Positions 50,457 to 61,145 are shown, counted from the stretch's first letter. The stretch: DNA of 64,000 nucleotides from Streptococcus cristatus (GCF_003943515.1 NZ_RJPT01000009.1:1-64000), one strand, 5' to 3'. Made by a program: numbers and translations. Notes: generated from the letters alone by a model not told the origin.

Positions 50457-50759
50457 CTACAAGACATCACCCTCATCCAATATTTTCTTGAAGTGCTGCG
50501 AATACTTTGTCGGATAAAACTCGGTGAAAGTATATGCTGCAATCTCTTGAATATAAAAAGGATCTTCTGAAATAATCTTTTGAACAGTTTCTTTACTATC
50601 TGTATTCACTAAAATAATCCCACCATTCCGAGGATTCTTCCGTCCTGATGCGATAAAATGGCCAGATGCATAATATTTATCTAAAAAAGAAATATGCTCT
50701 GGTAAATATTTTTCAACTTCTACTAGGTCTTTTTTATAAGTTAAATCAATAATAAACAT
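50457..50759 (-). CDS. YciI-like protein
   Basis: A 100-residue single-domain protein with the YciI-family pattern: YLPEHISFLDKYYASGHFIASG at the N-terminal half (His at the presumed active site) and DPFYIQEIAAYTFTEF near the C-terminal end. Function unknown; a hydrolase or stress role has been proposed for relatives. Downstream of serA on the same strand. Confidence 0.82.
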   Translation of the reverse strand: MFIIDLTYKKDLVEVEKYLPEHISFLDKYYASGHFIASGRKNPRNGGIILVNTDSKETVQKIISEDPFYIQEIAAYTFTEFYPTKYSQHFKKILDEGDVL

Positions 50760-50830
50760 AATAACTCCTATGATATTTTACTTATGATATTTAGCATATA
50801 AATCACTTTTATGTAAGCCGTATTTTTTTG

Positions 50831-52006
50831 TTATTTCTTAATTAAACGCACGCGCACAATATTATCGCTATTCTCAAATTTATCAACCAGCTCCTGAATC
50901 TTGCTTTCATCTGACTCATCCAGATCCAGCAAAGTATAGGCATAATCACCCTTGGAACGATTGATGATATTGTCGATATTGATATTCAAATCACTGACCG
51001 CTGTTGAAATCCGAGCTACAATATTCGGTACATTTTTGTTAATCAGGGTAATCCGATAAGGGGCTGAGAGAGCCTGACGGACATTAGGGAAATTCACTGA
51101 GTTGATAATCTCGCCCGTTTCCATGAAGCGGCGGATGGTTTTCCCAGCCATAATGGCACAGTTGAGCTCAGCTTCCTCTGTTGAGCCGCCCAGATGCGGA
51201 AAGACTGTAATCTGCGGATGACGGAGCAGCTCTTCTACACCAAAGTCTGTGATATAGCGTTTGATAACACCTGTTTCCAAAGCTTCAAAGAGGGCGACAT
51301 TGTCCACCAGCTCGCCACGAGCAAAGTTGATAAGGGTTGTTCCCTTTTGCATAAGACCAAAAGCAGCCTGATCAAAAGTAGCACGTGTATCCTCAGTCAG
51401 AGGGACGTGGATAGTGATATAATCACTCTTCTCAAAGATTTCCTTAATGTCTGCTACCCGTTTGACATGGCTAGAGATATTCCAAGCTGTTTCAATGGAT
51501 ACATAAGGATCATAACCTAGGACATTCATTCCCAGACGATAGGCATCGTTAGCAATACGGCCACCGATAGCTCCTAACCCAATGACTCCCAAAGTCTTCT
51601 CTGCAATTTCTGTCCCAGCAAACTGCTTCTTACCGGCTTCCACTTGCTTGGGAACATCATCTCCAGAAAGGTCGTTAGCCCAGCTGTTAGCTGCGATATA
51701 GTCACGGGCAGACAGGAGAATGGAAGCCAAGACAGCTTCTTTCACCGCATTAGCATTAGCTCCTGGAGTGTTAAAGACCACAATTCCCTGCGCTGTTGCC
51801 TGGTCAACAGGAATATTATTGGTTCCTGCGCCTGCCCGCGCGATGGCTTTGAGCTTGCTTGGAAATTCCTGTCCATGCAGGTTTTGACTGCGCAGGATAT
51901 AAGCATCTGGATTGTCCGACTTATCTCCGTCAATCTGAAAAGCATTGCCCAGCTCCTTAAGCCCGATTTGATTGATATTGTTAAAGGTTTTGACACTAAA
52001 GACCAT
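50831..52006 (-). CDS. serA: D-3-phosphoglycerate dehydrogenase
   Basis: First committed step of serine synthesis. The 391-residue protein has a NAD-binding Rossmann core (LGVIGLGAIGGRIAND), catalytic motifs (FARGELVDN, HLGGSTEEAE) and a C-terminal ACT domain (ITLINKNVPNIVARIS) that usually mediates serine feedback. It starts 12 nt after serC, so serine synthesis genes are cotranscribed. No serB is present in this window. Confidence 0.95.
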   Translation of the reverse strand: MVFSVKTFNNINQIGLKELGNAFQIDGDKSDNPDAYILRSQNLHGQEFPSKLKAIARAGAGTNNIPVDQATAQGIVVFNTPGANANAVKEAVLASILLSARDYIAANSWANDLSGDDVPKQVEAGKKQFAGTEIAEKTLGVIGLGAIGGRIANDAYRLGMNVLGYDPYVSIETAWNISSHVKRVADIKEIFEKSDYITIHVPLTEDTRATFDQAAFGLMQKGTTLINFARGELVDNVALFEALETGVIKRYITDFGVEELLRHPQITVFPHLGGSTEEAELNCAIMAGKTIRRFMETGEIINSVNFPNVRQALSAPYRITLINKNVPNIVARISTAVSDLNINIDNIINRSKGDYAYTLLDLDESDESKIQELVDKFENSDNIVRVRLIKK

Positions 52007-52018
52007 AATTTCCCTCTC

Positions 52019-53110
52019 TTAAGAATTTTCTTCTTCAAATTTCTGCATAAAGGCAATCAAGTCCTTGACACCTTGAAGCGGAAAAGCATTGTAGAGACTA
52101 GCTCTCATGCCGCCTACGCTGCGGTGCCCCTTGATATTCTTGAATCCCGCTGCTGCAGCCTCTTTGTTAAATTTGGCATCCAGCTCTGGGCTAGGAGACA
52201 CAAAGGGAATATTAGCTACTGAGCGCTGCTCCTTGTAACGGACTGGACTGCGATAAAAGTCCGACTGCTCAATGAAGTCGTACAAAAGGCCAGATTTTTC
52301 ACGATTGCGCTTTTCCATTTCTGCTACGCCACCCAGCTCCTTGACCCACTCAAAGACCAGTTTGGCCATATAGATGGCGAAAGTTGGTGGTGTATTGTAG
52401 AGAGAGTCATTGTCCGCCTGAATGCGGTAGTCCAGCATACTAGACAGAACTGGCTCGTCATTGAGCAAATCCTCACGAATGATGACCACTGTCACGCCGG
52501 CTGGTCCGATATTCTTCTGAGCTCCAGCATAAATCAAACCAAAATCCTCTACCCGATACTGAGCAGCAAGGATATTAGAAGACATATCCGCCACAATGGG
52601 CACGCCATTGGTCGCTGGCAGGTCGTAGATGGCCGTTCCTTCGATAGTATTATTGGTTGTCAGATGCACATAGGCCGCCTGCGGATCAATCTCTTTTTCA
52701 TCAAAAAAAGGAATTTCTGTGTAATTTAAATCCTCTGACGAAGCCAAAAGAATAGGCTCAAAAGGCACGGTCTTAGCCAGCTTGACTGCTTCTGTGTAGG
52801 CCTTCTTGCCCCAAGATCCGGCTACTAGGTAATAGGCCTTGCCGCCCTTGGCGAGATTGAGAGGAAGCATAGAAAACTGGGTAGATGCTCCGCCCTGCAG
52901 AAAGAGGACGCGGTAATTGTCTGGGATATCCATGAGCTCACGCAGCAAGCTCTCAGCTTCTTTGATAATATCGTCGAATTCTTTGGATCGGTGGGATAGC
53001 TCCATCACGCTCATGCCGCTTTGGGCATAGTCTAAAAACTCAGCCTGAGCTTTTTTCAAGACTTCCTTGGGCAATACTGCCGGTCCAGCAGAAAAATTGT
53101 AAATGGTCAT
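52019..53110 (-). CDS. serC: Phosphoserine aminotransferase
   Basis: PLP enzyme converting 3-phosphohydroxypyruvate to phosphoserine. The 363-residue protein shows the N-terminal FSAGPAVLP, and the PLP lysine in [29 protein letters not shown] near the end binds the substrate phosphate. A GGAGGTAGG site precedes the ATG. First gene of the serC-serA unit. Confidence 0.96.
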   Translation of the reverse strand: MTIYNFSAGPAVLPKEVLKKAQAEFLDYAQSGMSVMELSHRSKEFDDIIKEAESLLRELMDIPDNYRVLFLQGGASTQFSMLPLNLAKGGKAYYLVAGSWGKKAYTEAVKLAKTVPFEPILLASSEDLNYTEIPFFDEKEIDPQAAYVHLTTNNTIEGTAIYDLPATNGVPIVADMSSNILAAQYRVEDFGLIYAGAQKNIGPAGVTVVIIREDLLNDEPVLSSMLDYRIQADNDSLYNTPPTFAIYMAKLVFEWVKELGGVAEMEKRNREKSGLLYDFIEQSDFYRSPVRYKEQRSVANIPFVSPSPELDAKFNKEAAAAGFKNIKGHRSVGGMRASLYNAFPLQGVKDLIAFMQKFEEENS

Positions 53111-53228
53111 ATCCTACCTCCAAAAATGTATTTTGTCTATCATATCACAATGTTCAGAAAATTTCTATAATTCTTTCAAATATATTTTACTTTTGGCGAA
53201 ATTCCCGAACAAAAGGAGGATTTTGAAC

Positions 53229-53255
53229 AAAAAACTAGTCGAATAGGACTAGTTT
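53229..53255 (-). terminator. Terminator overlapping the rsmI stop codon
   Basis: Stem AAACTAGTC / GACTAGTTT with T-rich tail on the minus strand; the TAG stop at 53249-53251 lies within the upstream arm. Confidence 0.75.
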
Positions 53256-54115
53256 CTGTCTCCTTCATGATAGAGGGCATAGAGCTGACTCTTATTGCGC
53301 CCGTATTTTTTGGATACTTCCTTGATAGCCTGATTTTTCTTGCTACCGGATTGGACCAAGCTATCAATTTCAGCCAAGAGATCCGCATCCGCTTTGTCTT
53401 CCTTCTCCAGACTTGCACCAGCCACAATCAGGAGGCACTCGCCCTTGAGGGAATTTTCCGCCAGATAGTCTATCAACTCAGAAATCCTTCCTCGTTGGTA
53501 TTCTTCATAAATTTTGGTTAATTCCCGAACCAAAACCACTGAGCGGTCCCCATAGACTTCCAACATATTTTCCAGCGTGGCCTTGACCCTGTGGGGAGAT
53601 TCGTAAAATATCTGTGTCTCTGGATAGGATTTTTTACTCTGGAAAAACTCCTTCTGCTGCCCAGACTTACGAGGCAAGAAACCATAAAAAATATGAGGCT
53701 GAGGCGCTAAACCACTGGCAATTAGAGCAGAAATCCCGGCGCTGGGGCCCGGAACCGTCACCACAGCAATGTCCTCATCAATAGCCGCCTTGACCAAATC
53801 ATGACCTGGATCCGAAATGCTAGGCAAGCCAGCATCGGATACCTGAGCTAGATTTTGACCTGATTTGAGCAAGTCCAGCAAGATCGGTATCTTTTCTTGA
53901 GCATTGTGCTCATGAAAGCTGACCTGCCTCGCCTCAATCCCAAAGTGTTTGAGCAGAAGACCCGTATTTCTGGTATCTTCGGCCGCAATAACATCCACTT
54001 CCTTGAGGGTATTGACCATGCGAATGCTCATGTCATCCATATTTCCAATAGGAGTCGCCACCAAATACAGCTTGCCGTAGGGCGACTGTCCCTTAAAACT
54101 CTTTTGAATCTGCAT
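53249..54115 (-). CDS. rsmI: 16S rRNA 2'-O-ribose methyltransferase RsmI
   Basis: SAM-dependent methyltransferase for C1402 of 16S rRNA. The 288-residue protein has LYLVATPIGNMDDMSIR at the N-terminus, AEDTRNTGLLLKHFG, SDAGLPSISDPG, and FYESPHRV. The frame runs back to 54196 into yabA, but the ATG at 54115, with GGGAG upstream, is the family start and lies 2 nt after the yabA stop. Last gene of tmk-holB-yabA-rsmI. Confidence 0.95.
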   Translation of the reverse strand: MQIQKSFKGQSPYGKLYLVATPIGNMDDMSIRMVNTLKEVDVIAAEDTRNTGLLLKHFGIEARQVSFHEHNAQEKIPILLDLLKSGQNLAQVSDAGLPSISDPGHDLVKAAIDEDIAVVTVPGPSAGISALIASGLAPQPHIFYGFLPRKSGQQKEFFQSKKSYPETQIFYESPHRVKATLENMLEVYGDRSVVLVRELTKIYEEYQRGRISELIDYLAENSLKGECLLIVAGASLEKEDKADADLLAEIDSLVQSGSKKNQAIKEVSKKYGRNKSQLYALYHEGDRN

Positions 54116-54117
54116 CT

Positions 54118-54435
54118 CTACTCCCTGAATAACAACTCGTCGCAGAACATGCACTCCGCATCGTTTTCTCGGCGTTGACCATAGAAATCTGTACACACAT
54201 GAAAACCATCGTAGTACAGTTTGCGGAGATTGTCCCGATTTTTATTGATTTTAACCGGTGCTGCTTGCTCTACCTCACCTAGTCGCTCTCTCAGCTTGTC
54301 ATTTTCTAGCTGGAGGACGATATTTTCCTCTACGACACTCTTGAGATTTTTCTTGATGGCCTCTACCTCGGCAAGGGTCACTAAAAGCGTCTGAGAAAAA
54401 TCATCCAAGGCATCAAATAGTTCTTTTTTATTCAT
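54118..54435 (-). CDS. yabA: Replication initiation control protein YabA
   Basis: A 105-residue regulator that bridges DnaA and the beta clamp to limit re-initiation. It has an N-terminal coiled coil (about 1-60, [20 protein letters not shown]) and a C-terminal zinc-binding end ([17 protein letters not shown]). Placement between holB and rsmI is the usual one. Confidence 0.94.
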   Translation of the reverse strand: MNKKELFDALDDFSQTLLVTLAEVEAIKKNLKSVVEENIVLQLENDKLRERLGEVEQAAPVKINKNRDNLRKLYYDGFHVCTDFYGQRRENDAECMFCDELLFRE

Positions 54436-54444
54436 TGTCTGCTC

Positions 54445-55347
54445 CTATCTTGCTTGGGCACTGTCTTTTAAAATCATGTATTCCAGAGCATTTTGAAAAG
54501 ATACATTGGCTCGCCACATCTTCTTTGCTTCCAAGAGATCTTCCAGTTTCTTGCGACCTGCCTCGCTTCCAAGTTCCTTGGCCAGCAAGACTTCCAAGAT
54601 TTTAAAGACCTGCTCCTGTTTATCCTTGTCCTCAGCCAGTTTAGCCAGCTTGGCCACTTGGAGATAAGCCTGATTCTCATTGGTCAGGGCGGCCTTGACA
54701 AAACGCTGACTCTCACTGACCAGCTCAAAAAAAGACTTGTTGGAAGCCAGCTGATCGGCTTCTTCCTGGGTCTGGCTATAAGCAGCCAGTAACTCAGCCT
54801 GACTTTTGATCAAGCCAGACTCTTCCAGCTGGTGCTGGAGAGTGGCCTGATTCTTCCGAAAGTGGAAAATCTGTGTTCGGCTCTTGATAGTAGGCAAAAT
54901 CAGATGCTCATCGGCCGTCAAAAGAAAAATATAAATCTCACTTTGGGGCTCTTCGATGACTTTGAGGAGGGAATTAGCGGCATTGACGTGCATCTTATCT
55001 GCATCACAGATGATAAAGACCTGTCTGTTGCCCTCCATACCGCTCTGGGAAAAACTTCTCACTAACTCACGAATGCGCTCCGTTTTGATAATGCCATTCA
55101 CTGGCCGCACAACCGTCACATCTGAGAAATCCTCACTCTCAATCAAGCGACAAGCCCGACAAGTACCGCAGGGCCAAACTCCCTGACGATTCTCACAAAA
55201 GAGACTCTGTGACAAGGTCAAAGCCATGGCAAAACTAGAAAAATTCCCCGAAAATAAATAAGTATGATTGAGCCGACCTGCTTCTAGAATTTTCTGAAAA
55301 GTTTCTGTAAGTTGAGGCTGGGCCTGACGTAATTCTTCTACTGTCAT
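54445..55347 (-). CDS. holB: DNA polymerase III delta' subunit
   Basis: Clamp-loader subunit of 300 residues. It lacks an intact Walker A ([13 protein letters not shown] in its place), as expected of delta', which does not hydrolyse ATP. It keeps the four-Cys zinc module ([16 protein letters not shown]) and the SRC-like region ([19 protein letters not shown]). Its ATG overlaps the tmk stop (ATGA), and yabA follows 9 nt later. Confidence 0.94.
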   Translation of the reverse strand: MTVEELRQAQPQLTETFQKILEAGRLNHTYLFSGNFSSFAMALTLSQSLFCENRQGVWPCGTCRACRLIESEDFSDVTVVRPVNGIIKTERIRELVRSFSQSGMEGNRQVFIICDADKMHVNAANSLLKVIEEPQSEIYIFLLTADEHLILPTIKSRTQIFHFRKNQATLQHQLEESGLIKSQAELLAAYSQTQEEADQLASNKSFFELVSESQRFVKAALTNENQAYLQVAKLAKLAEDKDKQEQVFKILEVLLAKELGSEAGRKKLEDLLEAKKMWRANVSFQNALEYMILKDSAQAR

Positions 55348-55982
55348 TTTTCTTTGATAAAACGCTCTTTGATAACTGCCAAACTGTCGGCCACGACTTG
55401 CTCCAGCGGCTGACTAGCATCTATCTTGACGACACGTTCTGGTTCCTTTTCTAAAATAGTCAGATAGCCTTGGCGCACGCGCTCGTGCAAGTCGAGACCT
55501 TCCAGGTCCAAACGATTCACTTCGCGCTCCTTATTTCGAGCAATGCGAGCCAGACCTTCCTTGACATCAATATCGAAATAGAGGGTCAAATCTGGTTTGA
55601 GCCCATCAGTCGCAAACTGGTTGAGCCATTCCACATCGTCAACTGCCAAGCCTCGTCCGTAGCCTTGATAGGCCACCGAGCTATCAATAAACCGATCTTG
55701 CAAGACCCATGTCCCTTGCTCCAAAGCAGGCAGAACCTTCTCCGCCAGATGCTGACGTCGGCTGGCAATATAAAGTAGCAACTCGGTCTTAGCATCCATG
55801 ACTGTGTGCCCCTTATCCAAAATTACCTCGCGGATTTTCTCAGAAATAGCCACACCGCCAGGCTCTCTAGTCTTCAGCAACTCATAGCCCATCTCTTTCA
55901 GCTGAGGAAGCAAAGCCTCTAAAACACTGGTTTTCCCAGCACCTTCTGGGCCTTCTAGCGATATAAAAACACCTTTTTTCAT
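55344..55982 (-). CDS. tmk: Thymidylate kinase
   Basis: Phosphorylates dTMP to dTDP for DNA synthesis. The 212-residue protein has the P-loop [16 protein letters not shown], the DRF/Y motif [15 protein letters not shown], and the lid region. First gene of the operon with holB, yabA and rsmI; possible promoter at 56045-56050. Confidence 0.96.
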   Translation of the reverse strand: MKKGVFISLEGPEGAGKTSVLEALLPQLKEMGYELLKTREPGGVAISEKIREVILDKGHTVMDAKTELLLYIASRRQHLAEKVLPALEQGTWVLQDRFIDSSVAYQGYGRGLAVDDVEWLNQFATDGLKPDLTLYFDIDVKEGLARIARNKEREVNRLDLEGLDLHERVRQGYLTILEKEPERVVKIDASQPLEQVVADSLAVIKERFIKEK

Positions 55983-56044
55983 CGTTTTCCTTTTACATTC
56001 ATTCTGCCAATGGCTGCAGAAATTTCTATTTTAGTCTATGTTTT

Positions 56045-56050
56045 ATTGTA
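56045..56050 (-). promoter_or_regulatory. Extended -10 of the tmk operon
   Basis: Minus strand TGG-TACAAT about 62 nt before the tmk ATG; the -35 is weak. Confidence 0.45.
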
Positions 56051-56128
56051 CCAAAAATTATCCCAAAAGCCCATAGAAGAATTTCTCGAAAAATATTTCA
56101 TATTATTTTCAAAAATGAAAACTTTTGA

Positions 56129-56134
56129 TAAAAT
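56129..56134 (+). promoter_or_regulatory. Extended -10 of the yitT-family gene
   Basis: Plus strand TGA-TAAAAT, about 28 nt before the ATG at 56163, with AGGAGAG as the ribosome site. Confidence 0.45.
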
Positions 56135-56162
56135 AGAGTCAGAAAATTCTTAGGAGAGTCTG

Positions 56163-57050
56163 ATGTTTAAATTTAAAAATATACTGGCCATCATTCTGGG
56201 GGCTGGAATTTTTTCTTTTGGGATTCATTATTTGGTGATTCCTTTTCACTTGTATGAAGGCGGAGCAACGGGGATAACCTTGATTGTCTACTACCTCTTC
56301 AAGATTCCTGTATCAACCACCAACTTGGTCATCAATATTCCACTCTTTATTCTCGCTTGGAAATTACTGGGAAATCGCACCCTTTACCTCAGCATTTTAG
56401 GCACCTTCTCGGTATCAGCTTGGCTAAAAGTATTCGAGATGCTGCCTGCTTCCAAACACTTGCAAGACTATTTCTTTTCTTCCTTGGATGGCGACGTCTT
56501 ACTGGCCTGCCTTGGAACAGGAATTATCCTTGGAGTTGGCCTAGGCATCATTTTCAATGCCGGAGGGACGACTGGTGGTACCGATATTGTAGCTCGCATC
56601 TTCAATAAATATACCAGCATCTCCATGGGCCGCCTCATGCTGACAGTGGACTTCATCGTGATTTCTCTGGTTCTTTTAGTCTTTAAAGATCTACGCATGG
56701 TTTCTTATACACTCATGTTTGTCTTTATCACCTCTCGTGTTATTGACTTGATTGCTGAGGGTGGCTTCGCTGGCAAAGGCTTCCTGATTGTCACCAGCAA
56801 ACCAATAGAACTAGCTGAAGCGATCAATGAAAAACTTGGAAGAGGGGTTACCTATCTGCAAGGACAGGGCTTCTATAGCAAGCAAGATTTGCAAATCGTT
56901 TATTGTGTTGTCTCTCGTAACGAAATGCAGCAAATGAAGAAACTCATCAATGACATCGATCCATTGGCCTTTACAACTATTACAGAAGCCCATGAAATTT
57001 TAGGAGAAGGTTTTACCTTAGACTCTAATAAACAGCCTATCGTCAAATAG
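56163..57050 (+). CDS. YitT-family membrane protein (DUF161/DUF2179)
   Basis: A 295-residue protein with five or six membrane helices in the first ~200 residues, including the glycine-rich NAGGTTGGTDIVARI motif. A cytoplasmic DUF2179 domain (about 205-290, YLQGQGFYSKQDLQIVYCVV) follows. Members are widespread in Firmicutes and their transport or sensory role is unsettled. Convergent with mtnN, with a shared terminator. Confidence 0.9.
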   Translation: MFKFKNILAIILGAGIFSFGIHYLVIPFHLYEGGATGITLIVYYLFKIPVSTTNLVINIPLFILAWKLLGNRTLYLSILGTFSVSAWLKVFEMLPASKHLQDYFFSSLDGDVLLACLGTGIILGVGLGIIFNAGGTTGGTDIVARIFNKYTSISMGRLMLTVDFIVISLVLLVFKDLRMVSYTLMFVFITSRVIDLIAEGGFAGKGFLIVTSKPIELAEAINEKLGRGVTYLQGQGFYSKQDLQIVYCVVSRNEMQQMKKLINDIDPLAFTTITEAHEILGEGFTLDSNKQPIVK

Positions 57051-57063
57051 AGTTATCCTACAC

Positions 57064-57103
57064 AAAAAGACTTCAGAATGATTGTTCATTCTGAAGTCTT
57101 TTT
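57064..57103. terminator. Bidirectional terminator between the yitT-family gene and mtnN
   Basis: An 18-bp stem, AAAAAGACTTCAGAATGA and its complement with a TTGT loop, bounded by A and T runs. Among the strongest in the window. Confidence 0.92.
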
Positions 57104-57795
57104 TAGTCTAAGTTATTCAATAATTGAATGAGGGTTTCAGCTGAGCGCTTACCTGCTTCTAGGATAAATTCATCAAAAGTGATATTGGCATCATGGCTGG
57201 CTGTATCGCTCATTGCGCGAATGACCATAAAAGGCAATCCAAGAGAATGCGCGGCTTGAGCAATGGCTGCTCCCTCCATCTCTACTGCCAAAACATCAGG
57301 AAAATGTTGTTTAATTTGGTCAATCTTGTCCTGTCCAGCGATAAAGCTATCTCCCGTCGCAATCAAGCCAACTCGGCTCGTCTGCTGGGTCTTTTCCAGC
57401 ACTGCTTTCATCTCCTCAACTAAGTAGCGACTGGCTTCATAGTAGAGGGGTTGCCGTGCCATTTGACCGTAGTCATAGCCAAAAGCTGTCACATCCACAT
57501 CATGGTAGACCAAACGATCTGCCACCACTACATCTCCAATTTCTAGACCTGGAGCCACTGCTCCGGCGGAACCCGTATTGATGACCGCCGTCACCTCAAA
57601 GTCATTGGCTAACACAGCCACACTCATGGCCGACATGACTTTGCCGATTCCACTTTCTACCAGTACAACCTCATGATGCTTGATACGACCAGTATAGTAA
57701 ATATGCCCTAGGCGCTGGTGTTTCTCAGCCATTTCCAGATGCTCCACCAGCAGCTTCAACTCCTCAGGCATAGCCGCGATAATTCCGATTTTCAT
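57103..57795 (-). CDS. mtnN: 5'-methylthioadenosine/S-adenosylhomocysteine nucleosidase
   Basis: Cleaves MTA and SAH, recycling methyl-cycle products and feeding AI-2 synthesis. The 230-residue protein has IGIIAAMPEELKLL at the start, VINTGSAGAV, and the active-site VEMEGAAIAQAAHSLG with RAMSDTA near the C-terminus. Downstream of macP, Nudix and glmU in one run. Confidence 0.95.
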   Translation of the reverse strand: MKIGIIAAMPEELKLLVEHLEMAEKHQRLGHIYYTGRIKHHEVVLVESGIGKVMSAMSVAVLANDFEVTAVINTGSAGAVAPGLEIGDVVVADRLVYHDVDVTAFGYDYGQMARQPLYYEASRYLVEEMKAVLEKTQQTSRVGLIATGDSFIAGQDKIDQIKQHFPDVLAVEMEGAAIAQAAHSLGLPFMVIRAMSDTASHDANITFDEFILEAGKRSAETLIQLLNNLD

Positions 57796-57878
57796 GATTC
57801 ATTCTTTCCTTTTTTACATTAAAAAGAGGGAGAGGAAGTAGAGTTTCATTTTCTCGTTTCCGTCACTCCCCTTCTTTA

Positions 57879-58190
57879 TCATAGCCAAATAATGGCCGCA
57901 ATTAATCCAATCAAAAGAAGCACAATCCAGAACAGGATTTTGTTTAACTTAGCCTGAAAAATACTTCGTTTTTGATTTTCGATTCGACGACTTTTGATAA
58001 CTGTCGGTTCAACTTCAATCTGCAGAGTATCCTGATTGACAGCTTGCCGTGGAGCAGCATAACCGAAAGCTCCTTTTCTAGCAATAGAAATGACCTTAGT
58101 TTCTTCATCGTCCATCAGCAAGGGACCATCAATATGTTCTCCACGATTGGCCCGCTCAATGATTTCATCTGTTAATAAAGCTTTTCCCAT
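57879..58190 (-). CDS. macP: PBP2a activator MacP
   Basis: A 103-residue membrane protein with a cytoplasmic N-terminus and a single C-terminal membrane helix ([19 protein letters not shown]). It matches, in length, layout and genome position, pneumococcal MacP, a substrate of the kinase StkP that activates the peptidoglycan synthase PBP2a. Thr31, in an acidic setting (DDEETKV), is the likely equivalent of the phosphorylated Thr32. Assignment is by recall of the family, so moderately sure. Confidence 0.82.
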   Translation of the reverse strand: MGKALLTDEIIERANRGEHIDGPLLMDDEETKVISIARKGAFGYAAPRQAVNQDTLQIEVEPTVIKSRRIENQKRSIFQAKLNKILFWIVLLLIGLIAAIIWL

Positions 58191-58202
58191 TGATCTACGT
58201 TC

Positions 58203-58754
58203 CTATTTATTCAGATTTTTTTGTTCCCAGTACTGAAGAGCCATGATAGTCTTAACATCGCAGATGTCACCGTTTTTCAGCAACTGATGTGCCTCCTCCA
58301 GACTGACTTCAAAAAGTTCTAATGTTTCATCCTCGTCTTGGGGACGAGGGTTTTCGACCTTTGTCAAATGACTGGCGCTGTAGAGCTTGATTTTCTCATT
58401 GCAAAAACCGATGGCAGAGTAGAAATCATAGACCAACTCCAGCTGTCCAGTGTAGCCTGTCTCTTCTTCTAATTCTCGGAGGGCAGCCGCTTGGGGATCT
58501 GCATTCTCTCCTAGCTCCAACTTCCCAGCTGGAATCTCATATGAAGTCGCTTCGATCGCCTTGCGGTACTGCTTGACCAAAATCATCTTATTTTCCGGAG
58601 TGATGGCAATCACAGCCACCGCTCCGTTATGAAAAATCAAATCCCGTTGGGCTTGACCCTTACCCTCTGGCAGTTCCACCTGATCCTGAACCACTTTAAA
58701 AATCGGCCCCTGATAAATTTCCATCCGTTTGACGGTTTTTTCTTCAAATTCCAT
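58203..58754 (-). CDS. Nudix hydrolase, ADP-ribose pyrophosphatase-like
   Basis: A 183-residue hydrolase with an intact Nudix box: GKLELGENADPQAAALRELE followed by EETGY. A beta-rich N-terminus and an ALQYWEQK helix complete the fold. It probably hydrolyses ADP-ribose or related nucleoside diphosphates, but substrate cannot be proven. It starts 8 nt after glmU and precedes macP. Confidence 0.9.
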   Translation of the reverse strand: MEFEEKTVKRMEIYQGPIFKVVQDQVELPEGKGQAQRDLIFHNGAVAVIAITPENKMILVKQYRKAIEATSYEIPAGKLELGENADPQAAALRELEEETGYTGQLELVYDFYSAIGFCNEKIKLYSASHLTKVENPRPQDEDETLELFEVSLEEAHQLLKNGDICDVKTIMALQYWEQKNLNK

Positions 58755-58762
58755 GGCTGAAC

Positions 58763-60166
<1,404 letters not shown>

Positions 60167-60174
60167 TTACCCTT

Positions 60175-60180
60175 ATTATA
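60175..60180 (-). promoter_or_regulatory. Extended -10 of glmU
   Basis: Minus strand TGG-TATAAT about 32 nt before the glmU ATG; -35 weak. Confidence 0.5.
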
Positions 60181-60454
60181 CCACTAAAAGAGAATTTTTT
60201 AAAATGCAAATTGCAGAAGCAAGAGATCGCACTTAGAGAAAAGGTGCAAGTCATTGACCAAACCACTGTCCTCAATCCGCAATCCACTCCATCCAGACCA
60301 ATTTTTTAACGTCTTTTTGCGGGTCTAAAAATGATTTTTCCTTCGTTTATACCAGCTTTTGATAGCAGCGAATGATCAGCAAATTGTTCTCCTTAAACAC
60401 TATAGGTCTATTGCTCCTATTGTCAAAATTTTGATGGCGATTATACACTTAAAA
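60181..60454. other. Gene-poor stretch between glmU and the immunity-like unit
   Basis: No intact gene is seen. One plus-strand frame stays open for about 42 codons (60184-60309), encoding a Gln/Lys-rich piece (KQEIALREKVQVIDQTTVLN) with no start codon. It may be the remains of a decayed gene. No insertion sequence ends were found. Confidence 0.4.
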
Positions 60455-60483
60455 TTGATATGCAAAGAGATATTTGCTATAAT
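60455..60483 (+). promoter_or_regulatory. Strong promoter of the immunity-like gene
   Basis: TTGATA (60455-60460), 17-nt spacer ending TGC, then TATAAT (60478-60483). The next clear gene starts about 190 nt downstream, so the leader is long. Confidence 0.75.
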
Positions 60484-60670
60484 GACCTAAGGATGAATGT
60501 TCGCTCCTACCTTATGAAGTGCAGAAAACTCTACAAATCTGCTAGGGCAATACCATTTTTATGTGAACCACTTTGGGATGATAGGGTCCAAGGATTGTGG
60601 GCTCCACTTTCTAGTTTTCTTGTTTTTACCCGACCAATTATATATTTAGAGTTGTGAGGAGATGTTAGTT

Positions 60671-60970
60671 ATGATCTTTACTAAAAATCGCAAGAAGAGA
60701 GATGAATACTACCAACAGATTGATAGGATCTATAATAACGATAGTATCATCATTAGCTCAAAGTTACGGGAAGAGCTCTTAAGTAGTGCCAAAGGGCTAC
60801 AGAAGGGGGACCAAATTAGTTATTTGGCATTTAAGTTGTATCCTTTTGTATGTGATGAGGTGCTCAAGAATAAGTCCGATGAATTGATCGCATTCAAAAA
60901 ATACCTTGAAAAAACAAGATGGAAATATTATTGGGGAAGTGTGCTCGGAATGGCATTTGTTAGAGCATAA
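60671..60970 (+). CDS. Small helical protein, possible bacteriocin-immunity type
   Basis: A 99-residue soluble protein with a pattern of amphipathic helices (IDRIYNNDSI, SSKLREELLSSAKGLQKGD, LAFKLYPFVCDEVLKN). The spacing of L, LL, KxLxKGD and a later KL is like the enterocin-A-immunity four-helix family, which protects producers from class II bacteriocins. The match is by eye, so the assignment is tentative. The ATG at 60671 is preferred because GAGGAG is 9 nt upstream; the ATG at 60662 would overlap that site. A plus-strand terminator at 61088-61120 closes the unit, and no bacteriocin precursor is seen nearby. Confidence 0.5.
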   Translation: MIFTKNRKKRDEYYQQIDRIYNNDSIIISSKLREELLSSAKGLQKGDQISYLAFKLYPFVCDEVLKNKSDELIAFKKYLEKTRWKYYWGSVLGMAFVRA

Positions 60971-60979
60971 GTCACAACT

Positions 60980-61048
60980 GACGCTTTTGAAAGTATCAAG
61001 ATGAGGACGCAAATCATCTTCCAATATGATAAGACGATAAAAACTCAT
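60980..61048 (-). pseudogene. 5' fragment of a response-regulator gene
   Basis: From the ATG at 61048, preceded by TAGGAG, the minus strand encodes MSFYRLIILEDDLRPHLDTF: a hydrophobic strand followed by the acidic pair of a receiver domain, like the N-termini of LytTR-type regulators. After about 23-25 codons similarity is lost and the frame runs antisense to the immunity-like gene. It is thus a truncated remnant; the rest of the gene and its kinase are absent from the window. Confidence 0.5.
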
Positions 61049-61087
61049 AGAATCTCCTAGTGGAGCTGGTGGTCTAGCGACTTACAG

Positions 61088-61120
61088 TTCACACGAGTTG
61101 AGACTCTGTGAGTTTTTTCT
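61088..61120 (+). terminator. Terminator of the immunity-like transcript
   Basis: TCACA(c)GAGT-tgag-ACTCTGTGA stem with one bulged base, followed by GTTTTTTCTT. Confidence 0.75.
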
Positions 61121-61145
61121 TGCATGATATTTACAAGCTAGGCAT

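Noticed and set aside
60460-60657. A 65-codon plus-strand frame upstream of the immunity-like gene
   Set aside because: It begins inside the promoter spacer. A shorter start at 60493 would leave almost no leader, and the sequence has no double-glycine leader or known family. Coding cannot be excluded, but no positive support was found.
60797-61048. The whole 83-codon minus-strand frame read as an intact regulator
   Set aside because: Only the first ~24 codons look like a receiver domain; the remainder is antisense to the immunity-like gene and shows no receiver motifs.
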